Source: Proteiniphilum propionicum
GTDB taxonomy: Bacteria; Bacteroidota; Bacteroidia; Bacteroidales; Dysgonomonadaceae
NCBI RefSeq assembly: GCF_022267555.1
Contig: NZ_CP073586.1
Coordinates: forward strand, 434,001-498,000
DNA: 64,000 bases
Reading direction: 5' to 3'
In this document: in pieces, positions 9,956-18,659 of the stretch
How the letters are laid out: each line of letters begins with the position of its first letter
How positions within the stretch are numbered: the first letter of the stretch is position 1
Made by a program: the position numbers and the translations under genes
Notes under the pieces: model-generated
Seen by the model: only the letters and a program-made list of their open reading frames with translations
Database searches by the model: none
Told to the model about the DNA's origin: nothing

Positions 9956-11914
9956 ATGAAACTATTTTCGAGACATTTCAAAAAAAATTGGTTCAGACAT
10001 CTACTGCAATGGGGTGTATTATTTGCAATAATCATCACAATGACCAATGTTTTCTCTAAAACTTCTTCCGATCCGGAAGCGTATTGTCCTTTTGGCGGCC
10101 TTCAAGCTTTTGGATCTTACCTATCCAGCGAAACTTTAGCCTGCAGTATGACCACAGTTCAGGTTTTGATGGGCCTGGCACTTGGAGTGGGAGTAATTCT
10201 CTTTGGCAAGTTGTTCTGCGGTTACTTATGCCCTGTAGGATTGGTTTCGGAATATATGTTTAAGTTTCGAAAAAAGACAAAGATTAAAGGGATTGAAATT
10301 GCGAACGGAACCGTTGTAGATAAAATTCTCAGATCGGTAAAATACATACTCCTATTTATCGTTTTTTACATGACATTGAGTACATCTGAACTATTCTGTA
10401 AGAATTTCGATCCCTACTATGCAGCTGCTACCGGATTTCATGGGGAGATCACATTATGGATGGCAGTTGCTTCTTTAGTAATCCTGTTCTTAGGAAGTTT
10501 CTTCATTAAATTGTTCTGGTGTAAATATGTTTGTCCTTTGGGCGCATTAAGTAACCTGTTCAAGTTTACCATTTCGTTCTTATCCATGATAATCCTATAT
10601 ATAATTCTTATTCAGTTAGGATTAAATATTCCATGGTTATATCTTTTGATAACAGCCTGCCTTATGGGGTATATCCTTGAAGTTTTCATGGTAAAACCCA
10701 AAGTCTTCCCATTGATAAAGGTGAATAAGGATGAGGGAAAGTGTACTGACTGCGGACTTTGCTCCAAAAAATGCCCCTACAACCTCCCTGTTGACAAAAA
10801 CAAAGTTGTAAAGGAAGTGGATTGTACTCTATGCGGCGAGTGTCTATCGGCTTGTCCTTCTGATGCACTTACATTCAACAAGAAGAAATATAACCGCTGG
10901 TTACCGGCCATATTAACAATAGTTCTATTTATCATTGCATTGATTATTGGTTCTAAGTGGGAAATGCCTACAATCAATGAAACATGGGGTGATAACATCG
11001 AAGATGTAAAGCTTAAAACATTCAAAATGGAAGGACTAAGCTCTGTACATTGTTACGGTAGTTCAAAAGCATTTTCCGCAAAGTTACGTCGTGTTCCCGG
11101 TGTTTATGGTGTATCTACTTTTGTTAAAACTCAAACTGCAAACATCCTCTACGATCCAACTCAAACAAGCGAAGAGGAGATCATGGGAGCAACATATACG
11201 CCTGTGAAGTTCAAGATTGTAAATCCCGAATTATCAGACAGTCTGATTAAAGTAATTACAATGTATACCGAAAAGATGTACGATAAATTAGATCCGAATT
11301 ATCTCGGAATGCAGTTCAGACAATATGGAAATGATAAGTATTTTGGAATTGAGACCAAGTTTTCATGTCCGCTAACCGTACATCTGTATATGGATATTGA
11401 CGAACCCGTTGATAAAGAGTTCCTAAAAAATATTGTAGAGAAAAGGCAGCTTATCATTCGTTCGGCCGATGGGCAAGAGAATATAAGAGATTTGAATTTT
11501 GAATTTGTGAAAATTGAAACGGAAACCGATACTATTACACGGAGAGATTTTCTGGAAAGGCATTTCAATAAATACAATTCACGTTATAAGGAGAATATTA
11601 AGAAATTTGCCGGATTAGACTCTGCATCATTGGTGGTACCCTTTCCTGAACTTGACAAACCAATCTATTCGAGAAATATTCCCTATTTATCTAGTTACCT
11701 CTCTTTAAACGAAGGAGTTTTGAGACTGGAGACATTTTTAGATGACAATGATACTCCTTCCATGAAAATAGTCTATATCCCTTCAGTAATTTCCGGAGAG
11801 AAATTATGGGAAAATCTTTGTTCGGATAAATGGAGTGTAAAAATGACAAGTGGAGAGATCAAAGAAATAGATGCAAGATTAGATTTCAAGGACAAGAAAC
11901 AACAAACAGAATAA
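9956..11914 (+). CDS. Membrane polyferredoxin (NapH/CcoG/NosR-like) with degenerate HMA-like domain
   Basis: A 652-residue inner-membrane electron carrier. Residues 1-250 contain several membrane helices and the family cysteine motifs CPFGGLQ, FCGYLCPVG and WCKYVCPLGAL. Two [4Fe-4S] ferredoxin motifs follow near 262-305 (CTDCGLCSKKCP and CTLCGECLSACP). After another membrane helix (LPAILTIVLFIIALIIG), residues ~350-415 look like a heavy-metal-associated fold: the usual CxxC loop is replaced by SSVHCYGSS with a single Cys, followed by FSAKLRRVPGVYGVSTFV. The C-terminal 230 residues are unrecognised. It probably passes electrons across the inner membrane, perhaps to reduce a metal imported by the receptor; that link is inferred from position only. 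Confidence 0.8.
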   Translation: MKLFSRHFKKNWFRHLLQWGVLFAIIITMTNVFSKTSSDPEAYCPFGGLQAFGSYLSSETLACSMTTVQVLMGLALGVGVILFGKLFCGYLCPVGLVSEYMFKFRKKTKIKGIEIANGTVVDKILRSVKYILLFIVFYMTLSTSELFCKNFDPYYAAATGFHGEITLWMAVASLVILFLGSFFIKLFWCKYVCPLGALSNLFKFTISFLSMIILYIILIQLGLNIPWLYLLITACLMGYILEVFMVKPKVFPLIKVNKDEGKCTDCGLCSKKCPYNLPVDKNKVVKEVDCTLCGECLSACPSDALTFNKKKYNRWLPAILTIVLFIIALIIGSKWEMPTINETWGDNIEDVKLKTFKMEGLSSVHCYGSSKAFSAKLRRVPGVYGVSTFVKTQTANILYDPTQTSEEEIMGATYTPVKFKIVNPELSDSLIKVITMYTEKMYDKLDPNYLGMQFRQYGNDKYFGIETKFSCPLTVHLYMDIDEPVDKEFLKNIVEKRQLIIRSADGQENIRDLNFEFVKIETETDTITRRDFLERHFNKYNSRYKENIKKFAGLDSASLVVPFPELDKPIYSRNIPYLSSYLSLNEGVLRLETFLDDNDTPSMKIVYIPSVISGEKLWENLCSDKWSVKMTSGEIKEIDARLDFKDKKQQTE

Positions 11915-11955
11915 CAATACTAAATAAACAGAAATTTTACAAAAGAAAATCTGAT

Positions 11956-14055
11956 ATGAGAAAATATATCATCATCTTGATAATTTTAATAGGTATAAGT
12001 GCAAACACAGTAAAGGCAGACGAAGGCATGTGGCTGATACAAGCTCTGAATAATGAACTGCAAAAGCGCATGGAAACCGGGGGATTGGAAATTGGGTCAG
12101 AAGTTATATACAGTGAAAATGAAGCTTCTCTGAAAGATGCCGTTGTTTCATTAGATTTTGGTTGCACCGGCAGTATGATCTCCAATAAAGGACTCTTAAT
12201 AACAAATCATCATTGTGCTTATGATGATATTTTCAATCTAAGTACCCCTGAAAACAACCTGCTGGAGAATGGATACTGGGCAAAAAACAGCTCCGAGGAG
12301 ATACCTGTAAAAGGGAAAACCATCTATTTCCTAAGAAAAGTGGTAGATTGCACAAACGAATTGAACCATGTCAGAGATTCTTTACAGAAAATAAAACAGC
12401 CAAGCGGTTCGCGACGTGTATTTAGTATTATCGAAAATAAACACAAGCAGCAAAGCGGATACGAAGCCTCGTGCTCTTCCATGTGGAATGGCAACAAGTA
12501 TTATATGTATTATTATGATACCTATACCGACATAAGGTTTGTTGGCGCCCCCCCTGTTCAGGTCGCAGCGTTTGGAGGCGATGTTGATAATTGGGAATGG
12601 CCTCAACATAAATGTGATTTCGCACTGTATCGTATATATGGAGATAAAAATGGAAGACCTGCAGCTTACTCAGATGAAAACATTCCAATTAAACCCAAAA
12701 AAATTCTGAAGATTTCACTGGATGGTGTTCAGGAGAACGACTTTGCTATGATAATTGGCTTTCCGGGGAGAACCGACAGATACAGTTCCTCTTTCAAAGT
12801 AGATATGAATGAAAGAATAATTGGGCCTATAATGGTGGAATCTATGGGGACAAAAATGGAAATTATCAGAAAATGGATGAACAGAGATTCCGAAATACGC
12901 AAGAAATATTCAAATATATTTTTTGGTTTAAGCAACGTACAGGAATCCCTGGCAGGTGAGGTTGCTTGCACACGAAGATTTGATGTTGTAGAGAAAAAAA
13001 TGCAGGAAGAAAACAAATACTGGAAAAATGACGCCTCACTCCTGTCGATGATGGAAAGAGGATACAAAGATGTGGAAGAAATCGAAAAATATATGACATA
13101 CTACCGCCAATCGCTCGTTTCAGGGAAGGGATTTATTGCACTGGGGAACAGGGTAAACTCTTTAAAACCTGACGACAATCAATCGTATGACTCATTCGTA
13201 AAAAGGGTTGAAAAATTATTTACTGAATATGATGCCCGAGTAGAAAAAGAGCTTATGGAGTATCAACTGAGACTATTTATCGAAAACGTACCTAAAAAAT
13301 ATTGGGGGCCATTTATAAAGTATCTGACAGGAAAGTTCGAAGACAATTACGCAGCAATGACAAGTGAGATATTCGATAATTCTGTTATGCTGGATCCCAA
13401 TAGATTTAAAGAGGCAGCGAAAGAAAAAAACAACATTAAGCTCTTCATGGAAGATCCAGCAGTTAAGTTGGCTAGAGATATAAAAATATCTGATTTACGC
13501 AAAGATGAAACACAGATATTAAAGGATAAAGTGTCATTGTACAAAATGGACGGTCTTTATGAAAAAGCATTGTACAACAAGAAAAAAAGTGCAGGTATAT
13601 TACAATATCCGGATGCCAATTTTACCATGAGACTTACTTATGGAAATGTGTGCAAAATGCAACCATCTGATGCAATCAATTACAACTATATATCAACCAC
13701 GCAAGGCATTATTGACAAGTATAATCCTTATGATTATGACTTTGCATATCCTGAAAATATTCTCAATATAATTGAAAGAGGAGAATGGGGAAAATATGGA
13801 AAGGATGGAAAATTGCATGTAAACTTCCTTACAAACAATGACATTACGGGCGGCAATTCGGGAAGCCCTGTCATGAACGGGAAAGGCGAGCTGATAGGAT
13901 TGGCATTCGACGGAAACAAAGAGTCCTTGGCTTCAAAGTATTACTATCAGGATGAGATGACAAACTGTGTTTCGGTTGATATCCGGTATGTACTTTGGTA
14001 TATCGACAATTGTACTGATGTTGGATATCTTTTGGATGAAATAGCAGCCAAATAG
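11956..14055 (+). CDS. dpp7: S46-family dipeptidyl peptidase, DPP7-type specificity pocket
   Basis: A 699-residue periplasmic serine exopeptidase that removes dipeptides from peptide N-termini. A signal peptide ends near VKA, followed by the conserved DEGMWL of mature S46 enzymes. The triad is visible: His86 in TNHHC, an Asp in GGDVDNWEWPQH (209/211), and Ser635 in GGNSGSPV. The residue 18 positions after the Ser is Gly653 (AFDGN). In Porphyromonas gingivalis the equivalent site is Gly in DPP7 (hydrophobic P1) and Arg in DPP11 (acidic P1), so this copy should prefer hydrophobic residues. I chose the ATG at 11956 because the longer frame from 11830 overlaps the preceding gene and hides the signal peptide. 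Confidence 0.9.
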   Translation: MRKYIIILIILIGISANTVKADEGMWLIQALNNELQKRMETGGLEIGSEVIYSENEASLKDAVVSLDFGCTGSMISNKGLLITNHHCAYDDIFNLSTPENNLLENGYWAKNSSEEIPVKGKTIYFLRKVVDCTNELNHVRDSLQKIKQPSGSRRVFSIIENKHKQQSGYEASCSSMWNGNKYYMYYYDTYTDIRFVGAPPVQVAAFGGDVDNWEWPQHKCDFALYRIYGDKNGRPAAYSDENIPIKPKKILKISLDGVQENDFAMIIGFPGRTDRYSSSFKVDMNERIIGPIMVESMGTKMEIIRKWMNRDSEIRKKYSNIFFGLSNVQESLAGEVACTRRFDVVEKKMQEENKYWKNDASLLSMMERGYKDVEEIEKYMTYYRQSLVSGKGFIALGNRVNSLKPDDNQSYDSFVKRVEKLFTEYDARVEKELMEYQLRLFIENVPKKYWGPFIKYLTGKFEDNYAAMTSEIFDNSVMLDPNRFKEAAKEKNNIKLFMEDPAVKLARDIKISDLRKDETQILKDKVSLYKMDGLYEKALYNKKKSAGILQYPDANFTMRLTYGNVCKMQPSDAINYNYISTTQGIIDKYNPYDYDFAYPENILNIIERGEWGKYGKDGKLHVNFLTNNDITGGNSGSPVMNGKGELIGLAFDGNKESLASKYYYQDEMTNCVSVDIRYVLWYIDNCTDVGYLLDEIAAK

Positions 14056-14075
14056 CAAGTATCAATAGTTGTAAT

Positions 14076-14798
14076 ATGTGTCTAAGATTGTTTCCCTTCT
14101 TTCTTCTTGCTGCACTAATTGTATTACCGGGATGTTGGACATTGAAAAACACATCAACCCGAAAAATTAACAACAGATTTTTCAAACAGGCCGGAAGGAC
14201 TGATTCGAAAGATCTGTTTGTTAAGGGTGATGAAGATCAAGTGGAAATATTCCGGATAAACAGCAAGAACTTCACATGTGATTTTGATAGTTCGACAGTA
14301 GAAATCTACCCATTAATTTTATGCGAAAAAAACATTTTGCCGCGAATAACTTTCCATGAAAATGCCTTTAAAATGAATTTCATTATTCTCCCGCTTAAAT
14401 TAAGACCTGCTGTAAAGGAAGTTTCTCATCAGCTAAATTGCGATTTTAACGGTTCAATTTGTGCCGGATATTCGAAAAACAGATATAATATTGATTATTT
14501 AAACCACAAGTCTGGCTTATATGTAAGAAATATCTCCAACTACGAATTCTTTTACGGCCTGTTTATGGGAATAGGGAACACTTTTATATCCCCAACCACC
14601 ACAGATCATGCTATAGATGATGAGTACGACGGGGTAGTGTTACAAAAAGGAATTGCCGTCTATATGGGTTACAACAACCTAAAGGCAGGTATTGCTATAG
14701 GAATGGATAATTTACTGGGTAAAGACAGAAAAAACTGGATTTACGAGAACCGGCCTTATCTTGCTTTTACGCTGGGTTTTAATATCGAAAATAAATAA
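14076..14798 (+). CDS. Hypothetical lipoprotein
   Basis: A 240-residue protein not recognised from sequence. It opens with a hydrophobic signal and a good lipobox (IVLPGC, Cys20), so it is probably lipid-anchored. The C-terminal half has alternating strands and ends YLAFTLGFNIENK, which hints at a small barrel or beta-sandwich attached to the outer membrane. The gene starts 20 bp after the DPP7-type peptidase gene and ends 35 bp before an M16 protease gene, so all three are likely one transcript. Nothing more specific can be supported. Confidence 0.75.
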   Translation: MCLRLFPFFLLAALIVLPGCWTLKNTSTRKINNRFFKQAGRTDSKDLFVKGDEDQVEIFRINSKNFTCDFDSSTVEIYPLILCEKNILPRITFHENAFKMNFIILPLKLRPAVKEVSHQLNCDFNGSICAGYSKNRYNIDYLNHKSGLYVRNISNYEFFYGLFMGIGNTFISPTTTDHAIDDEYDGVVLQKGIAVYMGYNNLKAGIAIGMDNLLGKDRKNWIYENRPYLAFTLGFNIENK

Positions 14799-14833
14799 AT
14801 TACTGGAAATACTACATTATTAACAAGTATAAT

Positions 14834-17689
14834 ATGAATAAGAAAACGTTTCTTATAATTGGATTGCTCGTTCAGGTTGCATTCTTAGCTGCACAATCGT
14901 TCGATATATCAGAAGCATTGCCTGTCGATAAAGAATTTATTACAGGTCGGCTAGAAAATGGACTTACCTATTATATCAGAGAGAGCAAATTAAGTGAAAA
15001 CAGAGCTGATTTTTTTATTGTCCACAATGTAGGTTCTCTGCAGGAAGAGGAAAACCAGCGCGGATTGGCCCATTTTTTAGAACATATGGCTTTTAACGGT
15101 ACAAAACATTTTCCCGGTAAGCAATTGCTCAACTATTTCGAAAGTATAGGCGTACGATTTGGGGTAAATGTAAATGCATACACTTCCATGAGCCGTACTG
15201 TATACAATATATCGGAAGTACCTGTAACCAGGAGTTCAGTGGTTGATACTGCTTTATTGGCACTGCACGACTGGTCACACTACATCAACTGTCTGCCTGA
15301 AGAGATTGAAAGTGAGCGAGGAGTAGTTCGTGAAGAAATGCGAAGAGGTGACAACCCGCTGACAAGAACAATGCAGACCATATCAAAAATTCAACGTACC
15401 AACTCACGTTTTGCCGAAAGGACCCCTATAGGATTAGCTGAAGTGATAGAAAACTTTGACCATCAAGATTTAATCGACTTCTATCATAAATGGTACAGGC
15501 CTAACCTGCAAGCAGTAATTGTTGTAGGAGATATTAATGCCGTAGAGATCGAAAAAAAAATCATAGAGAGGTTTTCCACAATCCCAAATCCTGAAAATGA
15601 AACGAAGAAGATATATTATACGGTTCCCGATAACAAGGAGCCCATTGTTGGATTTTTCACTGATCCTGAAACAAAAGCGAGCTCAGTAAGGATGACTGTA
15701 AAAATACCGCATCGCTCTGTTGCCGAAAGGCAAACACATGCATTTGTATACGATAAGCTTGTGGAAGAACTATTTTTAGAGATGTTTAAATCAAGATGTA
15801 CGGAAAGAGCCAAAAAGACCGGTGCTGATTTTCGCGTAATCGTTCCGGTATTCGGTGAAATTGATTATACATGTAAAACTTTTACTGCAACTGCTATGCC
15901 TGCACACGGGAAAGATCTATACACAGCTCTCAATGGTGTTTTAGAAGAAGTTGAACGTATAAGGCAACATGGAATGACAAGATTAGAATTGGATAATGCT
16001 AAAAATATTGTAAGAGCAAACATCAGAAAAAAACAATCTAATCAAGTGCAAAAACCGGCCAACAAAGATTTTGTTAATATTGCAGTAGAAAACTTTACAC
16101 GGAACAAGGCACTTGTGAATCATACAGAATTAATGGATCTGACATACTCAATGTTAGACAAAATGAAAATTTCAGATATTAATGACAACATTGAAGTCTT
16201 TTTAAATGAAAACAACAGGATAATAATCTTTGCTGCACCGGAAAGTGACAAAGAATCACTTCCTTCAGCCACTGAGGTGTTAGGGCTCGTTAAATCAGTC
16301 CAAAATAAAGCTCTAGAACAATATAACCCTGTGATCAAAAAAGAACTTGCTCTCTCAGTACCAATAAATCCAGGTAGAATTTCAGGTTTCCGCCAGATAA
16401 GTGCAGCTGACTTTGGCATTAAATATAAAGTAACACTTGATTCAACCACTGAGATCAAGCTTGAAAATGGAGCAAGGGTCATATGGAAAGAATCGTACGG
16501 AAACGGTAAAAAAGTTAGGCTATCAGCCTTTACTCCGGGAGGTTATGCTCGTCCTCACTCCATAGAGGAGATTATGATTCTGAAAAATTACATGAGGTAC
16601 TATAATGTAGCCAACTTAAACTGGAATGAATTGAGTGAATGGAAACATACCAATAGCATCAGATTAAGCCAGTCAGTCAACAGAAGAACAGATAACTATT
16701 CAGGGGATTTTTATCCGCAAAAAAGTGAAAATTTCTTTAAACTGCTCTACTCCCATTTCACTGACGTTTCTGCAGACCAAACAGAGCTCAGTAAGTTCCA
16801 ACAACTATTTTTAAAGACTATCGGAGAAGAAAAAAATGAAACAAAACTATTTGAGGATTCAGTTAAGAGACTTAGCTACTCTTCCGATCCTCTTAAAACT
16901 AACTTCGATACTCTATATATTCAGTCAATTAATACGGAAAAATTAAATAAACTTTATAAGCGTCATTTTTGTAATCCAGCTGAGTTTACATTCATATTTA
17001 CCGGCCCTATGCCTGTTAAAGATGCTGTCCCTTTAATAGAAAAATATTTAGCCTCTATTGCTGTCAATCACCACGCACAAGAAAAAATTTTGGAATACAA
17101 AGATCCTGAATTAAACAGAGGAAAAGTAGAACTTTTTTATAATGCGAAAAACACAATAACATCGAAGGCTTCAGTATCTATCACTTACCATACAGATATT
17201 GAATATAGCTCAACAAATTATGCAAACACGCTGTTTTTACGTGATATATTATCCAGAAGATGTTATCAAAGCATTCGCGAGGACAGAGGAGGCACCTATC
17301 ATGTCGCTGTATCCGCATCACTCATCAGACACCCTCAATCGCAACTTGTTGTAAAGATTGAATTTGAGACTAATTCTTCAATGATTCCTGAATTATTGAA
17401 AGTTGTACAGCATGAAGCAGATCTATTAGCAAAGGATGGACCTACCATAAAAGAGATTGATGAAGTAAAGAAATATCGGGAAAAAGCCCTGAATAATAAT
17501 AAGATTATTCCCTGGTCTACCATCATTACCCAATCAATATTAAATGAAGAATTTCTGGATACTAATGATTCTGAATTGTTGGATGAGGTTAATGCAGCAA
17601 GGATACATAATCTGGCTAAACAACTATTTGGCTCAGGTAATAAAATGACTTTTGTCTTTGATCCCCGGGATAGCACAGTTGAACAATAA
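14834..17689 (+). CDS. M16-family (pitrilysin/insulinase-like) zinc protease
   Basis: A 951-residue secreted protease with a signal peptide (LLVQVAFLAAQS). The inverted zinc motif HxxEH is present as HFLEH at residues 80-84, followed by MAFNGTKHFPG as in bacterial PqqL-like M16 proteins, and a distal Glu region at SERGVVREEMRRGD. A second, inactive M16 half occupies roughly 490-940 and retains the RGGTYH motif that binds substrate. The size fits the single-chain two-lobe form that cuts short peptides inside a clamshell chamber. Together with the upstream S46 peptidase it suggests periplasmic digestion of imported peptides. A terminator hairpin follows at 17737, which closes the transcript. 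Confidence 0.92.
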   Translation: MNKKTFLIIGLLVQVAFLAAQSFDISEALPVDKEFITGRLENGLTYYIRESKLSENRADFFIVHNVGSLQEEENQRGLAHFLEHMAFNGTKHFPGKQLLNYFESIGVRFGVNVNAYTSMSRTVYNISEVPVTRSSVVDTALLALHDWSHYINCLPEEIESERGVVREEMRRGDNPLTRTMQTISKIQRTNSRFAERTPIGLAEVIENFDHQDLIDFYHKWYRPNLQAVIVVGDINAVEIEKKIIERFSTIPNPENETKKIYYTVPDNKEPIVGFFTDPETKASSVRMTVKIPHRSVAERQTHAFVYDKLVEELFLEMFKSRCTERAKKTGADFRVIVPVFGEIDYTCKTFTATAMPAHGKDLYTALNGVLEEVERIRQHGMTRLELDNAKNIVRANIRKKQSNQVQKPANKDFVNIAVENFTRNKALVNHTELMDLTYSMLDKMKISDINDNIEVFLNENNRIIIFAAPESDKESLPSATEVLGLVKSVQNKALEQYNPVIKKELALSVPINPGRISGFRQISAADFGIKYKVTLDSTTEIKLENGARVIWKESYGNGKKVRLSAFTPGGYARPHSIEEIMILKNYMRYYNVANLNWNELSEWKHTNSIRLSQSVNRRTDNYSGDFYPQKSENFFKLLYSHFTDVSADQTELSKFQQLFLKTIGEEKNETKLFEDSVKRLSYSSDPLKTNFDTLYIQSINTEKLNKLYKRHFCNPAEFTFIFTGPMPVKDAVPLIEKYLASIAVNHHAQEKILEYKDPELNRGKVELFYNAKNTITSKASVSITYHTDIEYSSTNYANTLFLRDILSRRCYQSIREDRGGTYHVAVSASLIRHPQSQLVVKIEFETNSSMIPELLKVVQHEADLLAKDGPTIKEIDEVKKYREKALNNNKIIPWSTIITQSILNEEFLDTNDSELLDEVNAARIHNLAKQLFGSGNKMTFVFDPRDSTVEQ

Positions 17690-17736
17690 AAGGGTCAACC
17701 TATCTCAAGCGTTACCGACGTAAATCATTATATACA

Positions 17737-17776
17737 ACTTCCCGATTGAAGAAATTTCAATCGGGAAGTCTTTATT
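17737..17776 (+). terminator. Rho-independent-type terminator after M16 protease gene
   Basis: A perfect 14-bp stem (ACTTCCCGATTGAA at 17737-17750, its complement at 17756-17769) with a 5-nt loop is followed by a short T-rich run (CTTTATT). It begins 48 bp after the stop codon of the protease gene. Confidence 0.8.
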
Positions 17777-17925
17777 AAACTATTCATGAGTCCTCTCCGA
17801 AAACCTCAAAACCCAATTTTATCGGTTTGCAACTTATTGAATATCAATGATCATATTGTGAAATTTTTAAGAAAAAAGACTTATTGGAGGAGACTCGTTC
17901 ATTTATTTTTCAATTTTAATTTTAT

Positions 17926-17938
17926 AATACTTCGGTAA
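17926..17938 (+). repeat. 13-bp direct repeat flanking the kinase operon, left copy
   Basis: AATACTTCGGTAA here is identical to 30719-30731, just beyond the last gene of the operon. The two copies bracket 12.8 kb. The length is at the edge of chance for two AT-rich gaps of this size, so it is only suggestive of an insertion boundary. Confidence 0.4.
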
Positions 17939-18175
17939 TTTTTTTAAATAGTTCTTGTAATTCACTGAATATCAATAGAGTATGGCACTTTTAGAGGGTC
18001 TGATATAAATTGTTGACTGTCAGCATTATAAATGAAGTTTTAACGAAGTATTAATTTTATATAGCTAAAAAGTTAAACTTGAAGATCCGGTACAAATTGC
18101 AATATCATACACTATCACGAAACTTATTTGTATGGTTGAAAAAAAATGCTGAATTTTCAATAGTATACCTTTACC

Positions 18176-18199
18176 TGAAAAAAGTTGACTCTTGAAACA
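18176..18199 (+). repeat. 24-bp dispersed direct repeat, copy 2
   Basis: Identical to 1492-1515 over 24 bp. It lies 104 bp upstream of the promoter-like TAACTTTG at 18304 and 177 bp upstream of the first operon gene. Confidence 0.6.
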
Positions 18200-18303
18200 A
18201 CACTCCTTTCCAAACATCCATGTAGACCATACAAAAATCTATTTTAAAAAGAGTTTATGTAAATTTTTAAACATATTCTTATAAAAGAATATTAAAAATT
18301 TCA

Positions 18304-18311
18304 TAACTTTG
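18304..18311 (+). promoter_or_regulatory. Bacteroidota -7 element before the kinase operon
   Basis: TAACTTTG matches the TAnnTTTG consensus and lies 65 bp upstream of the first start codon. No clear TTTG (-33) box is found at the usual distance, so the call rests on one element. Confidence 0.45.
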
Positions 18312-18375
18312 CAAATAGATTTTTGAATTTGCTGGTTGAATCTACCTTTTACTATTATATTATTTAGATTTTATC

Positions 18376-18624
18376 ATGCCACAAAATTTAATCGTACTTA
18401 CCGAAAGGGTTCTTCTTGAGGAGCAAATAAAAACAAAAGTTCTTGCCAACGCCGACTTAAGCCGACTTGATGTTTCAGGACTTGACTTCTCAGATTGTAT
18501 GTTGAGCAACATAATATTTTCTTCCGAAAACAATACTCATAAAGAAATAACCGATGTGTCATTTTGCAATCCAATGTTACATAATGTTTTCTTTATTCCG
18601 GGCAACAAAATCAGAAATCAGTAG
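18376..18624 (+). CDS. Small pentapeptide-repeat protein
   Basis: An 82-residue protein. Residues ~23-72 read as imperfect pentapeptide repeats with the A/L-x-x-x pattern (LANADLSRLDVSGLDFSD, then VSFCNPMLHNVFF), which would form a short right-handed beta-helix. It has no signal peptide, so it should be cytoplasmic. It is the first gene of the kinase operon, 35 bp ahead of the zinc-ribbon gene. Such small repeat units often serve as binding surfaces; its partner here may be one of the operon's proteins, which is inference. Confidence 0.7.
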   Translation: MPQNLIVLTERVLLEEQIKTKVLANADLSRLDVSGLDFSDCMLSNIIFSSENNTHKEITDVSFCNPMLHNVFFIPGNKIRNQ

Positions 18625-18659
18625 CGTTTTACGAACCCAAACATATACTTGAAATAAGT

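Larger units (their letters stand above)
17690..18375. other. 686-bp intergenic region
   Basis: No gene was found in this AT-rich stretch. It holds a terminator for the M16 gene (17737-17776), one copy of a 13-bp repeat that recurs after the kinase operon (17926-17938), the second copy of a 24-bp repeat (18176-18199), a short inverted repeat ATTCTT/AAGAAT near 18275-18290, and a promoter-like TAACTTTG at 18304-18311. Confidence 0.7.

Noticed and set aside
11830-11955. Longer N-terminus for the S46 peptidase
   Set aside because: It overlaps the end of the polyferredoxin gene and puts 42 basic residues before a normal signal peptide.
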